This document shows positions 24,282 to 37,088 of a stretch of 64,000 nt of DNA, piece by piece. The DNA is taken from assembly GCA_047967505.1 (NCBI GenBank), contig CM106538.1. One strand, 5' to 3'. How positions within the stretch are numbered: the first letter of the stretch is position 1; every line of letters starts with the position of its first letter. Made by a program: the position numbers and the translations under genes. The stretch is from Dipteris shenzhenensis (lineage: Eukaryota; Polypodiophyta; Polypodiopsida; Gleicheniales). The notes beneath the pieces are model-generated. The model saw only the letters and a list, made by a program, of their open reading frames with translations. It searched no databases and was not told the DNA's origin.

Positions 24282-24634
24282 TGTGAAGATTGTGGGAGAG
24301 AGGGAAGGAGTCTCACTTGCGGCTTTCTCACATGAACAATTGGGGGTATACACACAAAGGTGGAGGCTGAAAACAGTTTTCCTCTTCTTAGTTATGAAAG
24401 CCAAAAGAACTCTAGTACAAAGAAATAGAAGAACCCTATATGTGGGTCTCAAACCAAACTCAACTAACTAAGGTGGCATACTAATTGAGCCACGAACTAG
24501 TGTAGATAAGGATAGCTATCATCCAGCTATTATTCGTGGGTGGTGTACCAACCGCATCTCCAGCTAACAAGTCAGTGACATAAATGCACAACAGTCACCC
24601 TGGCATATCGCGAGTGGAGCTCAATATCTCAACA
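24282..24634 (-). repeat. 3' LTR of Copia-1B
   Basis: 353 bp, TGTGAAG...CTCAACA on +. The polypurine tract lies directly inside (CTCCCCCTCGAGCTC from 24635 on +). Confidence 0.95.
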
Positions 24635-24647
24635 CTCCCCCTCGAGC

Positions 24648-27600
24648 TCAATCCCAATTCCTGCAACCAAGCAGGTCTCTGAACTTGCGCAGCTTCTCTA
24701 CGCCCAATGCTTTTGTGAATATGTCAGCTACCTGATCCTCTGTGCTGACATAAACTAGATCAATAAGACCTAGTAAAACCTTCTCCCGCACATAGTGATA
24801 ATGCACCTCAATGTGCTTTGTTTTGGCATGAAAGACTGGGTTCTTTGCCAAATGTATACTACTCATGTTGTCATAATAAATGACAACCGGCCCACTGATG
24901 CATATCATAAAGTAGCTTATGCAACCAAGCTACCTCACATGCAGCCATTGCTGCACCTCTGTACTCAGCCTCTGTGCTTGACAAGGCAACTGTAGGCTGT
25001 TTCTTGCTGCTCCAAGTGACTGCAGCACTCCCAAAAGAGAACACATATCCACTGGTAGATCGCCTATCAGAAATACTACCAGCCCAATCAACATCAGTGT
25101 ATCCATGCAACTGTATCTGAACCCTAGCCTCATAAAATAGTCCATACTGCAATGTGGACTTCACATACCTGAGTATGTGTCTAGCCGCATCCAAATGCGG
25201 TTTCCTTAGAGCCTGCATAAACTGACTTACCAACCCAACAGCATAGATCAAATCTGGCCTGGTAATAGTCATGTAAATCAAACTTCCTACTATGCGTCTG
25301 TACATAGTAGGGTCTTCCAGAAGCTCACCTCTGCATCTGCGCTCAGCTTCACATTCTGCTCCAAAGGAACTGAAATAGGCTTACAGCCTGTCATCCCATA
25401 TTTGGACAGCATGTCCAGTCCATACTGCCTCTGCAAGAGCTGTATCCCACTTGGTGATCTAATCACCTCAATGCCCAAGAAATAACGCAGCTCTCCCAAA
25501 TCCTTCATCTCAAACTTCTGCCTCAATAGCATTTTCACATGAAGGATATCTTCATCACTATCACCTGGGATGATCAAATCATCAACATAAATGACCAGCA
25601 GCATAATCCCTTTCTCTGTTTTTCTCACATAGAGTGAGAAATCTGCCTTGGAAATCTGAAAGCCAATAGTGACAAGATACTGTCCTATCTTGTCAGACCA
25701 TGCTCTAGGTGCTTGCTTCAAGCCATACAAGGCTTTCTTCAACCTGCAAACAAACTCAGGATGAGTAGCATGAACATAACCTGCTGGCTGCTCCATAAAG
25801 ACCTCTTCTTGCAAATCACCATGCAAGAAGGCATTCTTTACATCCATCTGATGTAAAGACCATCCCCTTGATGCAGCCATAGCAATGGCTGCTCTTACGG
25901 TTGCCATCCTTGCAATCGGGCTGAAAGTTTCTTCATAATCAATGCCATATGTCTGTGCATACCCCTTGACAACTAATCTTGCCTTGTATCTATTCACAGA
26001 ACCATCTGCATTGTGCTTGATCTTATAAACCCACTTACAGCCAATTGCATTCTTGTCTTTAGGCAAAGGCACCAATTCCCATGTAGCATTTGCATGTAGC
26101 ATTTGCATCCAAGGCATCCATTTCTTCATCCATGGCTTTCTCCCATTTTTCATTTCCCATGGCTTGCTCAAAAGAAATGGATTCTGGTTCCTGTATCACT
26201 TTGACCATATAGGCATAGTTAATGGCTGTAAATCCATCATATTTCAGCCTATCCACAGGATACCTGACCCTGGTAGACTTGCGCAAAGTAGGCTCACTTC
26301 CAGGTGCTCTCAAAACATCCCTGGTCTTCCTTACTCCAGGCGTAACAACAGAAGGAATACCCAACTCATCATCAATGCTCTGTTCTGAGCCACTGGATTC
26401 ACCATCCACACAAGAGTGACCTGCATTCACATCAAACATGGGCTGATCTACCTTCTCTTTTCCTTTTTGTGATACCTACGTACCACTCTCTGCATTGCTT
26501 TGAGGGGATTCTCCTGATCTCAATCTGCCTGTCCATGGTGAAGTATGTGAACCACTGGTAGAGGACACTCTAGGTCCACTGATATTTTGTGATTGCTGCT
26601 GTGCATTCTGTGCAGCATTACCATTTTGTGCATCTACATCAATCATCAAATTTACTGGTTTATACCAGCTGCTCATCTCATCAAAAACAACATCTCTGCT
26701 CACTGTGAACTTACGTGTAGAAGGGTTATAGCATCTATACCCTTTTTGCTGCAAAGAATAACTAATAAAGATGCACTTCTCAGCCTTTGGATCCAACTTG
26801 GACCTCAACTCATCAAGCACATGGACATAGGCAATGCAACCAAAAATCTTCAGATGAGAAATATCTGGTTTCCTACCAGTATACATCTCCTCTGGTGTCA
26901 TGCCATGTATTGCTGTAGTGGGAGTCCTGTTCATTATATAGACTGTTGTAGCAACTGCTTCAGTCCAATAATAAAGTCCAATAATAATCTGGTAGATCTT
27001 TTTCATTTAGCATAGCCCGAGATACCTCTCCAGTATGCCTGTTTTTTCTTTCTACAATTCCATTTTGCTGTGGGGTATGGCTGCATGAATATTGCTGCTT
27101 TATACCATGCTCCTGCAAGAACCTTGCAAACTTATTTGAGAGGTACTCTCCCCCTCCATCTGACCCTAGGCATTTTATTTGCAGGCCTGTTTCTTTTTCA
27201 ACCATAGCTTTGAAAGCTTTGAAGTGCCCAAACACTTCACTTTTCTTTTTCATAAAATACACCCACAGTTTTCTGCTGAAGTCATCAATAAATGTGACAA
27301 AATAGTGACAGCCTCCAATAGATGTAGCTTTTGTAGTCCACACATCAGAGTGGATTAATTCCAATGGCTTTTTACTCTCTTGAACATGCCTAGGAAAAGG
27401 TTTCCTTACCTGTTTCCCAAATTGACAGGCTTCACAAACCTTGTGCATTTCTGCAACCTTGAATTTAGGCAATCCTGCAATAATATTTTGGGCTTGCATT
27501 GATTTAAGTCGCTGTATATTAACATGACCAATGCGTTTGTGCCAGATATCAATATCTGCAACTACACCGGTCCCATGTGCAAACATTGCTGCACTCAATT

Positions 27601-28967
27601 CAGGCATGTCCGCATCCAACGTAAACATCCTGTCCTTCTTCTTTCCTTTTGCTATCAAGCGACCATTATTTTTCATATCCTCCACAAAGCATCCATGAGG
27701 ATTAAATCTGACCTGCAAGCCCTGCTCAACCATCTGACCAACAAAAACCAGGTTCTTGGTGATGTTTGGGACATGAAATACATCAGACAAGTATTTCTTT
27801 TTCCCATTCTGCATAGACAAAGGAATTTTGCCAATCTGCACAATAGGATGTGCAGTATCATCACCAGTCTCCACAAATCCTGGTTTTTCCATTTTCCTTG
27901 CATCTTGCATCCATTCTGCATGACCTGTCATGTGGTTTGACGCACCTGAGTCAACATACCACACATCATTTTGTTCTTCTGCACTTGTCACAGAATTGGT
28001 CATATGCTGCACCATAAATAGATGCTCATTTCTGTCATCACCCTGCCTACTAGAAGATGCATAATTGCCTTGCTGCAATTTTCCAGTCATAATGTCATTC
28101 TGATTTTTATAGCAATCCTTAGCCATATGACCCATTTTGCCACAATAGTAGCATTCAACATTGCTGTTTGCATTTTGGCCTCTCTGCCATCCACCACGGC
28201 CTCTTTGGCTCCCCCTGCCTCTAGAGTTACCACGTCCTCCTGCATAGGACTGGTTTTCTTGCGTTTGTTACATATTCTGATTTCTACCACGGCGGCCTCC
28301 TCTACCTGTACCTCTACCTTTGCTAGCATTTGAGTAGAAGACAGTTTCTTTTGAAGTTCTTGCTGAAGAAGATGCACCCCCATTTCTCTGCTCTTCAGAA
28401 ATTAGAAGAGCAATCAACTCCTCAAAATCTGGAAATTTTTCACGGACGGCAATGGATTTCCGGAATTGTGCATAATTCTTTCCTAGACCATTCAAGGTCA
28501 CAGAAACCAAATCGTCATCATCCACTGGCGACCCAATGGAAGCAAGTGCATCTGCAATTTTCTTCACTTTCATGTGGTAGTCATTTATGCTCAAATTTTC
28601 TCTCTGCACATTGTGCAACTCCTGTTTGAGTTGCATTTTCCTGGCTTGCGTATTTGTGCATTTTTGCCAAAGTATCCCATGCCTCCTTTGGCGTATTTGC
28701 ATCTTGAATATGCACAATCATGGAGTCCGAAATACTGATAGTAGACAACTAGTACATAACTTTCCTGGCTCTCTCATGCCATCCTTTGAATGCCTGCATT
28801 TCCTGTTGACTGGGAACATTAGGAAGAACAGGTTCTTCTTCATTTCCTGTAATGAACTCCCAATAGCCTTTTCCCATCAAGAAATTTGTCATTCTAAACT
28901 TCCATGCCTGGAAGTTGTTCTTGTCAAGCTTTTCAGTGACAATCTGTGAAAGAGAATCAGATGCCAT
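24648..28967 (-). pseudogene. gag-pol pseudogene of Copia-1B
   Basis: Gag starts at ATG 28965-28967 ('MASDSLSQIV'). An early tryptophan codon is TAG (in 'GTTATGTACTAG', end of the open frame at 28749), and indels follow near 28660. The frame at 26960-28135 keeps the gag zinc knuckle tail (MGHMAKDCYK), the intact protease box DSGASNHM and the integrase HHCC and catalytic region. Two 13-bp tandem duplications, at about 26962-26987 and at 26081-26106, then shift the frame. Reverse transcriptase keeps YVDDLI (near 25580), and RNase H fragments lie at 24871-25305 and 24648-24908. Confidence 0.93.
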
Positions 28968-29446
28968 TACAGAACACTGCAAAATATTCTGTCACTGCAA
29001 AAAACACAGCTTTTGCCTCACACGGGTAGAACTGCAAAACTGACGAAAGTGGTATTTCACCACACAGTCACTTCCTAGTGACGATTTTGCATCAACAGGC
29101 AACAACCATGAATCTGCAACTCCCAATATCTCTGCACAAAGGCATACGATGCAATTTCTGCGGCAACTTTTCACTGACCCGTAGAACAGTGGTCGCATAG
29201 CAAAAACAGGGCCTTTTTTTGAGTGCCTGCAGAGAACTTTCGTCTCCAAAACGGGCCCCGAAATGACCTCGAATCAGAAAAATAACTGCGAAGGGTGTCT
29301 CAATCTGAAACAGTGCACTCTTGCACTTCTGGCTGTGCTACCTGCAGAGATTTGCTCCCAAACTTGAAATAGGAAAGCAACACTGGTCCTCTTACCAGGA
29401 CACCACGAACTTGGCTTGCTTTCTTGAGCTCCTTACCACGAACAAG

Positions 29447-29458
29447 GCTCTAATACCA
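29447..29458 (-). other. Primer-binding site of Copia-1B
   Basis: On the minus strand it reads TGGTATTAGAGC, one change from the canonical initiator-methionine tRNA site, directly inside the right LTR. Confidence 0.8.
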
Positions 29459-29811
29459 TGTGAAGATTGTGGGAGAGAGGGAAGGAGTCTCACTTGCGGC
29501 TTTCTCACATGAACAATTGGGGGAATACACACAAAGGTGGAGGCTGAAAACAATTTTCCTCTTCTTAGTTATGAAAGCCAAAAGAACTCTAGTACAAAGA
29601 AATAGAAGAACCCTATATGTGGGTCTCAAACCAAACTCAACTAACTAAGGTGGCATACTAATTGAGCCACGAACTAGTGTAGATAAGGATAGCTGTCATC
29701 CAGCTATTATTCGTGGGCGGTGTACCAACCGCATCTCCAGCTAACAAGTCAGTGACATAAATGCACAACAGTCACCCTGGCATATCGCGAGTGGAGCTCG
29801 ATATCTCAACA
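29459..29811 (-). repeat. 5' LTR of Copia-1B
   Basis: 353 bp, same ends as its partner at 24282-24634 and about 1.4% different by eye. Confidence 0.95.
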
Positions 29812-30050
29812 ATCCCTCCCCTTGATGGTAGTCTTTTTCTGGCATCGTTTCCAAGCCACCATTGTATTAGACTCATAAACTTGCTTGTCCATTTCATTGT
29901 ACTTGGTGTCGATGAAACAAAGCTTTCCTTCTTATTGTCTCTGTGCCAACATGGACTTAGGTAGTATAGAATGTGTGTGTAGAGTAGCAGCAAAGCTCTG
30001 CTTGTACTTCCATAAGGCTAGAAATAATCCCTCTCAGAAATCCAACTTGC

Positions 30051-30335
30051 ATGTTCTACATATGATTCCGACATGCAACTTCTACATACGATTCCTACAT
30101 GCAACTCCTACATGTGAGTCCTACATACAACTCCTACATGTGAGTTCTACATGCAACTCCTACATGCGAGTTCTACTTGCAACTTCTACTTCCAACTCCT
30201 ACATGCAAGTTCTACATATTATTCCTACATGCAACTCCTACATGCGACTTCTACATGCGACTCCTATATGTGAGTTCTACTTGCAACATGCAACTTCTAC
30301 ATGCAATTTCTATATGCAAGTTCTACATGCAGAGA
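30051..30335 (+). repeat. 15-bp minisatellite
   Basis: About 19 units of a 15-bp repeat, consensus near ACATGCAACTCCTAC. Because 15 is a multiple of three it keeps an open frame and yields a 5-residue protein repeat (like 'LHATP/TCNSYM'), which I take as a by-product. A TATAAATA motif follows at about 30384, so the array could sit upstream of an old promoter or LTR. 29817-30050 holds no gene that I recognise. Confidence 0.85.
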
Positions 30336-30764
30336 GAGAATGTCTTATAATTCCTACATATAGAGAGAGAAGCTATCCAATGTGTATAAATACCCCATAA
30401 TGGAATGAAGCCCACACTCTTTGGGGAATTGTGTTGAGTTCTACTTTGGTATTGTTACCTAGAAAAGAAATCAGGACAGGAGGCTAGACACTAAGCATGG
30501 CGATGCTCAAGGGCCATAGAGGAAAGAAGAACATGAGGGCAAAACATTATCATGGGAGGGGAAAAGGGATTAGAAGGGGAGGGAATGAAGAGGGGGACTA
30601 TGGCACAAGGGGAAAGGGAGAGGGGAAAGAGAAGCATGTACATGATGGGAGGAGGAATGTAAAGATGGAGACATCAAGGGAAGAGGGCCATACTTTATTT
30701 GAAAGGAAGGGAAGGGGGAAATCAAAGTACTAGCTAGGTGGCTTTACAAAAATGAGCGTGTTCC
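30336..30764. other. Spacer with purine-rich ORF, no recognised gene
   Basis: A TATAAATA motif lies near 30384. An open frame at 30497-30733 (+) encodes 78 residues dominated by Gly, Lys, Arg and Glu, because the strand is a GGGA/GGAA-rich purine tract. It has no domain and is probably not a gene. Confidence 0.4.
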
Positions 30765-31446
30765 ATCAAGGAATAGCCGCCTCCTTTTATAGCCAAGAGA
30801 GGGGGTCTCTCCCAATAAATGCATCCTCCCACATGCATGGTGTGTGTGGAAAAGTCTCCCATGTGGGCTAGGTGGTTACGCACTCTTAATTGTGTGCGAC
30901 AACCCTTTGCCTCATTTTTCCACATAAATCAAGCCCCATATCTCAAGTCTATGATACTCCCTTGGTCTCTTCCCAATTTTATAATACGTTCAAACATCTA
31001 GGAGGACAAGTGGAGGGTTGGCACAAGGAATCTTGCCACCTCATCCTATTTTCCCCATTATTTAACTTGCATCCTTGGACTATCTATACCCCCCCCATAT
31101 GGGCCTATCCTACATGGAGGGAGTAATCCAATATAATATCCATCTCCACCTATTTTATATTACTTCTCTCATGGACTTTAGGCTATATCTCACTAAATGC
31201 AAGCGTGGGACCGCCTAGGTGGAGGGGTGGCATATGGAGGAACCATGCCACCTTACATTTTATAATATTACTACCATGTATTATGTACAACACACCTTAT
31301 GGGTCCTCTTACGTGGAAGGGTGGCACATGGTCATGCCCTGCCACCTCAACCCTGGGCCCTATGGACACCATATTTTATTATACTATTGCCACACATACA
31401 TACACACATATTTATGCCTTTTTCCTTGGACAAATTTATCCATAAC
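30765..31446 (-). repeat. 3' LTR (partial) of Gypsy-2
   Basis: On the minus strand a polypurine tract (TAGGGGGGAG, seen as CTCCCCCCTA from 31450 on +) is followed by TGTTATGG, a typical LTR start. A minus-strand TATA box, GGCTATAAAAGGAG, lies near 30786-30799. Three diverged copies of a GTGGARGGGTGGCA...TGCCACCT phrase occur inside. The far (left) end of the LTR could not be fixed, and the start given is a minimum estimate. Confidence 0.5.
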
Positions 31447-33165
31447 AGTTCTCCCCCCTAGGCAGGGAATGCACAGTATTTCCATGCCTGGGTCCATCAC
31501 GCACAAAGAAGGGCTTGAGGTAACGCTTGTTGATCACCTTCTTGCCATATGGCTCATGCAGCTCCCAAACTTGTACAGACCCATTGCTATGTTCCTTGAT
31601 GACTTTGTATGGACCGGTCCACAATGGAAGGAACTTCTTATCCATTTGGTGGTCCAAAATCTATGATCAAAGCATAGCACAACATCCCCCTCAGCAAAGT
31701 GTCTTTCCCATCCCTTGTGAATCTTAGCATCCAAGCAGGCCTTTTGTCGATTCTTTTGAATCTCTGTTTGATGTAGGGCAAGGCATCAGGTTTCATCTAG
31801 CTTCTCAAGTTGCACCAACCGGGCCTCTACATGTTCATCTTCTGTCATCCTTTGTTCTTGTGCCAATCTCAAAGCCGGAATCTCTATCTCTAGTGGTAAA
31901 ACGGCCTCAGTACCATACACCAACTCAAAAGAAGTGTGACCTGTAGACATTTTATGACTGATGTTGTAAGCCCATATGGCTTCCGTGACCTTTTGATCTG
32001 GCTCCTATTCCTTGTACCCATTTTTCCCATGGTTTTACAAAGGAGGCCATTAGTCCACTCCATTTGACCCCCCATGGATGCTGGATAATAGATGCTAGAA
32101 GTGCGATGATCAATATCCATGTGATCCATGAGTAACTCCATTGCTTCATTTAAGAATGGACTCCCATTGTCAGATACTATTTCCATGGGTGTCCCAAACC
32201 TTGTGTAGATACATTCAAATATGAAATGTGAAATTGCCTTACCATTTGCCGCGGGGAGGGCAATAGCTTCAGCCCACTTAGTGACATACTGAGTGGCTAC
32301 CAAAAGATACTTCTTTGTGCGGGCAATCATGGGTAGGGGCCCAACAAAATCTATTCCCCACTTTTGAAACGGATGGATGGACATCACTGGGTGATGTTGC
32401 CCAGGACGCAAATCCTTCCTACCAAAGAATTCGCATGGTTCACAAGTTTTGCAATGCATAGTGACATCCTTGAACAAGGTCGGCCAATAGTACCTAGCAT
32501 GTAAAATCTTCTTAGCTGTATAGTCACTGGCATAGTGGCCTCCACAAAATCCATCATGATAATGCTTCAATACCTTAGGTACTCCATCTGAATCAATGGC
32601 CCGTCTTAGTACCCCATCCATGCCTTGATGGTACAACACCCCATCAAAGAGAGTGTAGTGCCTACTATCTCTGTGGATCTTCTTTCTCTCATAGCTAGTA
32701 CTTTCTGGAGGAAAGGAGGAAGCAGTCAAAAACCTATAGATACCACCATACCATGGATCCCCAACTTCTATGGCCACTACAAGGGTTACATCAAGGCACT
32801 CCTCTAAATCAATCAAAGCATTCTTCAAGTTGGAACAACCCCCTTTTACAATTTTGAAAAAAAAATCATATTCTTGTAGAACTACCAACCATTTGGCCAA
32901 CCGGCCCATGGGATTTGGTGATTGAAGAACCTGCTTTGCAAGACCAGTGCTAATGAGTATAACAAAGGACTTTCCAACCACATAATGCTTAAATTTCTCA
33001 ATGCAGAACACCAACGACAAGGCATGCTTGTTAGCCTTTGAGTAGCATCATTCGGTATCGAGCAATTGTCGAGAAGCAAATCGAACAGGATACATAAACT
33101 GACCCTCCCCTTGCTGGAGAAGAATACCTGCTAGAGTGTGCTCACCAAACCCAGGATTGATATAG
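31436..33165 (-). pseudogene. Gypsy-2 RNase H and integrase
   Basis: From right to left, RNase H shows 'GILLQQGEGQFMYPVRFASR' with a stop near 33055, followed by 'HYVVGKSF'. The integrase zinc finger shows H...H and 'CKTCEPC', then the core 'WGIDFVGPLP', 'IVSDNGSPF' and a Q-M-E-W-T-N-G box carrying the third acidic residue. The long open part is 31890-33020. The C-terminal tail 'WTGPYKVIKEHSNGSVQVW' lies in another frame at 31436-31657. Frameshifts near 31890 and 31730 separate it from the rest. Confidence 0.88.
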
Positions 33166-35360
33166 AAAAAGGTTGCAATGCATGCTTTCCAATGCAAGTA
33201 TTTTTGGTGGTTTTTGGGCTAAGGCAATGAAGACTGCAGTGCATGTGATCAATAGATCACCTAGTAAGAGTTTGGATGGTGGTATTCCTGAAGAGGCATG
33301 GAGTGGCAAGAAGCCCTCTTACTCTCATTTGCATATATTTAGGTGTGAGGCATATACACATGTGCCAAAAGAGCTTCGAAAGAAGCTAGATCCTAAGTAG
33401 GAAATGCATCTTTTTGGGTTATGGTGAAAGTGGAGAGATGGGCTATCATCTCTGGGATCCAAAAGCAAAGAAGATCATATACAGCCATGATGTAGTCTTC
33501 AATGAGAAGAAGATGCATAAGGCCCCCCATGAGGGATTTGGAAATGAGGAGAATCACTTTCTAGGATGTGAATCCACCTGCATATGTTGATAGACAGCAA
33601 GCTATCCATGCACCAAATGTGCAAGAAATGGTACCACCAAGTACTCCCACAAGTATACAATCAAGGGTAGATGATGGATCATCTATTGGTGGAAATGATG
33701 AGCCAAATATGGCTGATATGAAGGTGGGATATGAAGCTAAAATGCCTTTAAGAAGATCATCTAGAGTGTCTAGACCGCCTGATAGGTTTGTTCTAAAGGT
33801 AGACTATGTGATGCTTACTGATTGCAGGGAGCCTTCTTGATACAGAGAGGCTATGATGCGCAAGGATCAACGCAAGTGGGAGTATGCTATGCAATCAAAA
33901 ATGAGTTCACTTATGAAGAATAAGACTTGGGACTTGGTTTCTTTGTCACATGGAAAGAAAGCATTGCCATGTAAATGGGTTTACAAAATGAAGGTGACAT
34001 GTGATGATGTGCCTAGGTACAAGGCCTGTTTGATCGTCGCCAAAGGGTTCAAGCAAGAGAAAGGTGTGGACTTTGATGAGATATTCTCTCCGGTTGTGAA
34101 GATGACCACATTAGATGCATGCTTGGACTAGTGGCAGCTAAAGATATGGAGCTTATGCAGATGGATGTCAAGACAGCTTTCTTGCATGGGGATTTGCATG
34201 AGGAAATTTACATGGTGCAGCCGGAAGGCTTTGAAGACAAGGGCAAAGAGCATTTAGTTTGCAAGCTAAAGAAGAGTCTCTATGGTCTTAAGCAAGGGCC
34301 TAGAGAATGGTATCAGAAGTTTGATGCTTTCATTCGGTCCCAGGGTTTTAGGAGTGAAATTGATCACTACCTCTACACTAAAAGGACTAAGGATAATAGC
34401 CTGATAATCCTGGCACTATATTTGGATGATATGCTATTGGCTAGCAAGAATACTTATGAGCTAGATGCATTAAAGGCCAAGTTGCATGAGGCCTTTGATA
34501 TGAAGGATTTGGGACTTGTAAGTCATATTCTTGGTATGTGCATCACGCATGATCAGAGTAGGAAACTCCTTTGGCTTTCACAAAAGGAGTATGTCACAAA
34601 AGTATTGCAACATTTCAATATGGAGGGGGGGAAGGAAATGAGTACTCCATTGCCTCCATATGTGAAACTGAGTTATACAGATATTCCCAAATCAAATGAG
34701 GAGAGGGCCATGATGGCCAAGGTTCCTTATGCATCATCGGTTGGGAGTCTTATGTATGCTATGATAGCTACTAGACAAAAAATTGCATTTGCAGTGGGAG
34801 TTGTTAGCCGGTGTATGGCTAATCTAGGAAAGAGGCATTGGGAGGCAGTTAAGTGCATCATGAGGTGCATGAAGGGTACCAAGGAGATGTGCATCTGATT
34901 TGGTAGAGGAGACACGCATGTACTTGGGTACACAGATTCAGACTATGCAGGGCATGTGGATAGTAGGAGATCCACTTTTGGTTATGTGTTCACCTTTGCA
35001 GGTGGTGCAGTGTCATGGATGTCTTGCACACAGAGGTGCATTGCTTTGTCTACCACAGAGGCTGAGTATGTTGCAACCATAGAGGGTTGCAAGGAGGCTA
35101 TATGGCTTGATCGGCTAGTGGGAGATTTAGGGATTTATACAAGTGTACTGACATTGCATAGTGATTCCATGGGTGCTATTCAGCTAGCACGGAATCCGGT
35201 CTTTCATGCAAAGACCAAACACATTAAAGTCAGGTACCATTTCATCAAGGAGGTACTTGAGGACAAGCACATAGATCTTGTCAAGGTTCATACAGATGAT
35301 AACCCTGCAGATATGCTGACAAAGCGTCTACCTAGTCATTTGAGTATTGTCGTGTATTGA
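33165..35360 (+). pseudogene. Copia-2 integrase/RT/RNase H pseudogene
   Basis: It opens in 'CMLSNASIFGGFWAKAM' of the integrase tail, with a TAG after LRKKLDPK (near 33400). Further on are 'RRSSRVSRPPDRF' and the RT start 'CKWVYKMK'. A frameshift lies near 34120. The main RT frame is 34119-34898, with 'QMDVKTAFLHGDLHEEIYM' and catalytic 'LYLDDMLLA'. Another shift precedes RNase H (34956-35360), which has 'STTEAEYVATIEGCKEAIWL' and 'DSMGAIQLARNPVFH'. At least four lesions are visible, so it is dead. Confidence 0.9.
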
Positions 35361-35427
35361 TGGGCATTGGATAGTATGCTCACTAGTTGTTCTCCCTTAA
35401 AGACACATTGTCCTTTAAGTGGGAGGT

Positions 35428-35591
35428 TGTGGGGGTTAAAGGTCACTGTGCCTTTACCCCGGTTATGTACAATACTCAAACACATATATAAATGAATGAA
35501 AAAAGAAGATTAGGGTGTTTTGCACCCACCAAAACTTGTGTGGCTCTCTGTTTCTCTCTCTCCCTTTCCATTCTTGCTTCTGTTGAGAGCA
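35428..35591 (+). repeat. 3' LTR of Copia-2
   Basis: It begins TGTGGGGG after the purine-rich AAGTGGGAGGT and probably ends GAGAGCA, 164 bp. A TATATAAA box lies near 35485. The right end is set by where gypsy coding sequence resumes (DPD of 'GVKLDPD'), so it may be off by several bases. Confidence 0.6.
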
Positions 35592-36185
35592 CTCTCATCG
35601 GGGTCAAGCTTGACACCCTTGAATGAGACAATATGTCCTGGTAACCTCCCTTGAGTGGCTCTAATGGTGCATTTCTCAGGGTTGAGATTGCCATTTGCAT
35701 CATTGACCCTTTGGAAGGCCAACCTAACCTTCATGATGTGCTCCTTACGTGATGAGAATATACAGAAATCATCTAAAAACACCTCCAAGAAATTCCCCAA
35801 ATAAGGAACAAACACCATTTGCATAAATCTTTGAAAGGTAACAAGAGCATTGGTGAGGCCAAATGGCATTACTTTGAATGCAAATGTCCCCCAGGGTGTG
35901 GCAAATATGGTTTTAAGCACATCCTCCTCAACAATTCTGATTTGATAAAACCTGGAGTAACCATCACAAAAAGTATACATCTCATGACCACTTACCTTCT
36001 TAAGAATGAGGTCTTGAAAGGGAAGAGGATGATGGTCCCTCTTGGTGGCTGCATTGAGTTTCTTATGGTCAATGCAAACCTGCCACTTGTTGTTTTTCTT
36101 TGGGGTGACTACCACTGGTGAAACCCATTCAATATTGTGAACCGGAACAATAAACCCATCTTCTACAAGTTTCTACAACTCTGAG
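35592..36185 (-). pseudogene. Gypsy-2 reverse transcriptase
   Basis: The minus strand encodes most of an RT domain. A start 'KLVEDGFIVPVHNIEWVSP' lies near 36120-36175, followed by 'VVVTPKKNNKWQVCIDHKKL', 'FATPWGTFAFKVMPFGLTNA' and the catalytic 'EVFLDDFCIFSS'. It ends at 'GVKLDPD' where the Copia-2 LTR begins. The rest of RT and its connection to RNase H are lost or lie beyond the insert. The FLDD box is intact. The linker 36186-36809 has no clear domain. Confidence 0.9.
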
Positions 36186-36809
36186 CGCAAAGCATCAGTC
36201 TGTAGGGGGCCTAATCTCCAATACTTCTGAGCCACAGGCTTTGCATCAGGGCTTTAGCTCTATCTTGTGCTCTATGACAGCCACATGGCGAAGGTGGTCG
36301 TAGCTAGTAGCGAATAGGTCAGGGAAATATTTGAACATTTCTAGGAACTCGTCTTTCTCACTTGGAGTGAGGTATGGGGAAAGCATAGATTCAAGCTATT
36401 GAGGACTAGTTGTTACCTTTTCTGTAAGTGGTGGGGTCGGAGACATCCCCATCATGTAAAATTCCTCCTCTGAGGACTCCTTCCCCTCGTCTTATTCTTC
36501 CATTGATTCAAACACCGAGGATGAGAGAGTATCATTGTCTTGCTCATCTTCTTCTTCTGGTTCAATGGCACCTGGTTGCACCGGGATCTTCTCCTTAGAA
36601 GCGCCAAAAGACATGTGTCATGTCTTCCAATAGCTGAATGCATTACTCTTTCTCAACCATGGTTTCCCTAGTATGGCTGTGTAACTCCGTCTTGTATCTT
36701 CAATGTCCACTACATAGAAATTGACAGTGGTGGTCAACCCATTGATAGTGATGGGCAAATCCTCAATGACTCCCAAGGTGGCAAGTCATTGACCATCTGC
36801 TACCTGGAT

Positions 36810-37088
36810 TCAAGTGGAGGAATGCCTTGTGCATTTCAAATTCAATTTCTTCATGATTTGGGGCACCATGATATTACATGCAGCTCCCCCATCAACACAC
36901 ACACTTTTGACACAGCAATTATCTATGATGACATCTACTGTATGTGGGTGCCGATCAATTTCTTCAGAGATAGAAGAGACCTCTTGTACCTTTCCCTTTT
37001 TCTTGCTCTTCCTTGTTGAGAGCCCTTGCTGTAGCTCGCGTCTCACCTTAGGGCTTAATGCTATTAGTTGAGGGAGCGTGATGCTCAA
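36810..37088 (-). pseudogene. Gypsy-2 aspartic protease
   Basis: The minus-strand frame shows 'HTVDVIIDNCCVKSVCVDGG' followed by AACNIM, matching the retropepsin pattern of a hydrophobic strand, an xDGGA active-site box and NIM. The same protease type is seen in the other gypsy remnant at 12700. The region 37089-37357 towards Copia-1D is probably gag, but no zinc knuckle could be seen. Confidence 0.75.

Larger units (their letters stand above)
24282..29811 (-). mobile_element. Copia-1B, full-length copia retrotransposon, youngest copy
   Basis: Two 353-bp LTRs bound a complete copia internal region read right to left. The target duplication is a perfect ATCCC on both sides (24277-24281 and 29812-29816), so the borders are certain and the flanking sequence was once continuous. 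The two LTRs differ by eye at only about 5 positions, the lowest divergence in the window, so this insertion is the most recent of the copies with two LTRs. The coding region is nevertheless broken. Confidence 0.96.
33165..35591 (+). mobile_element. Copia-2, 5'-truncated copia of a second family
   Basis: A plus-strand copia fragment sits between the reverse transcriptase and RNase H parts of Gypsy-2. It begins inside the integrase C-terminal part and runs through reverse transcriptase and RNase H to a short LTR. The protein differs clearly from Copia-1 (YLDD instead of YVDD, different spacing). The 5' half is missing, so what we see is an insertion later cut down, or a truncated product. Confidence 0.85.

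Noticed and set aside
30051-30335. Regular short repeats resembling a CRISPR array
   Set aside because: Units are 15 bp head to tail without unique spacers, in a plant nuclear context. This is a minisatellite.
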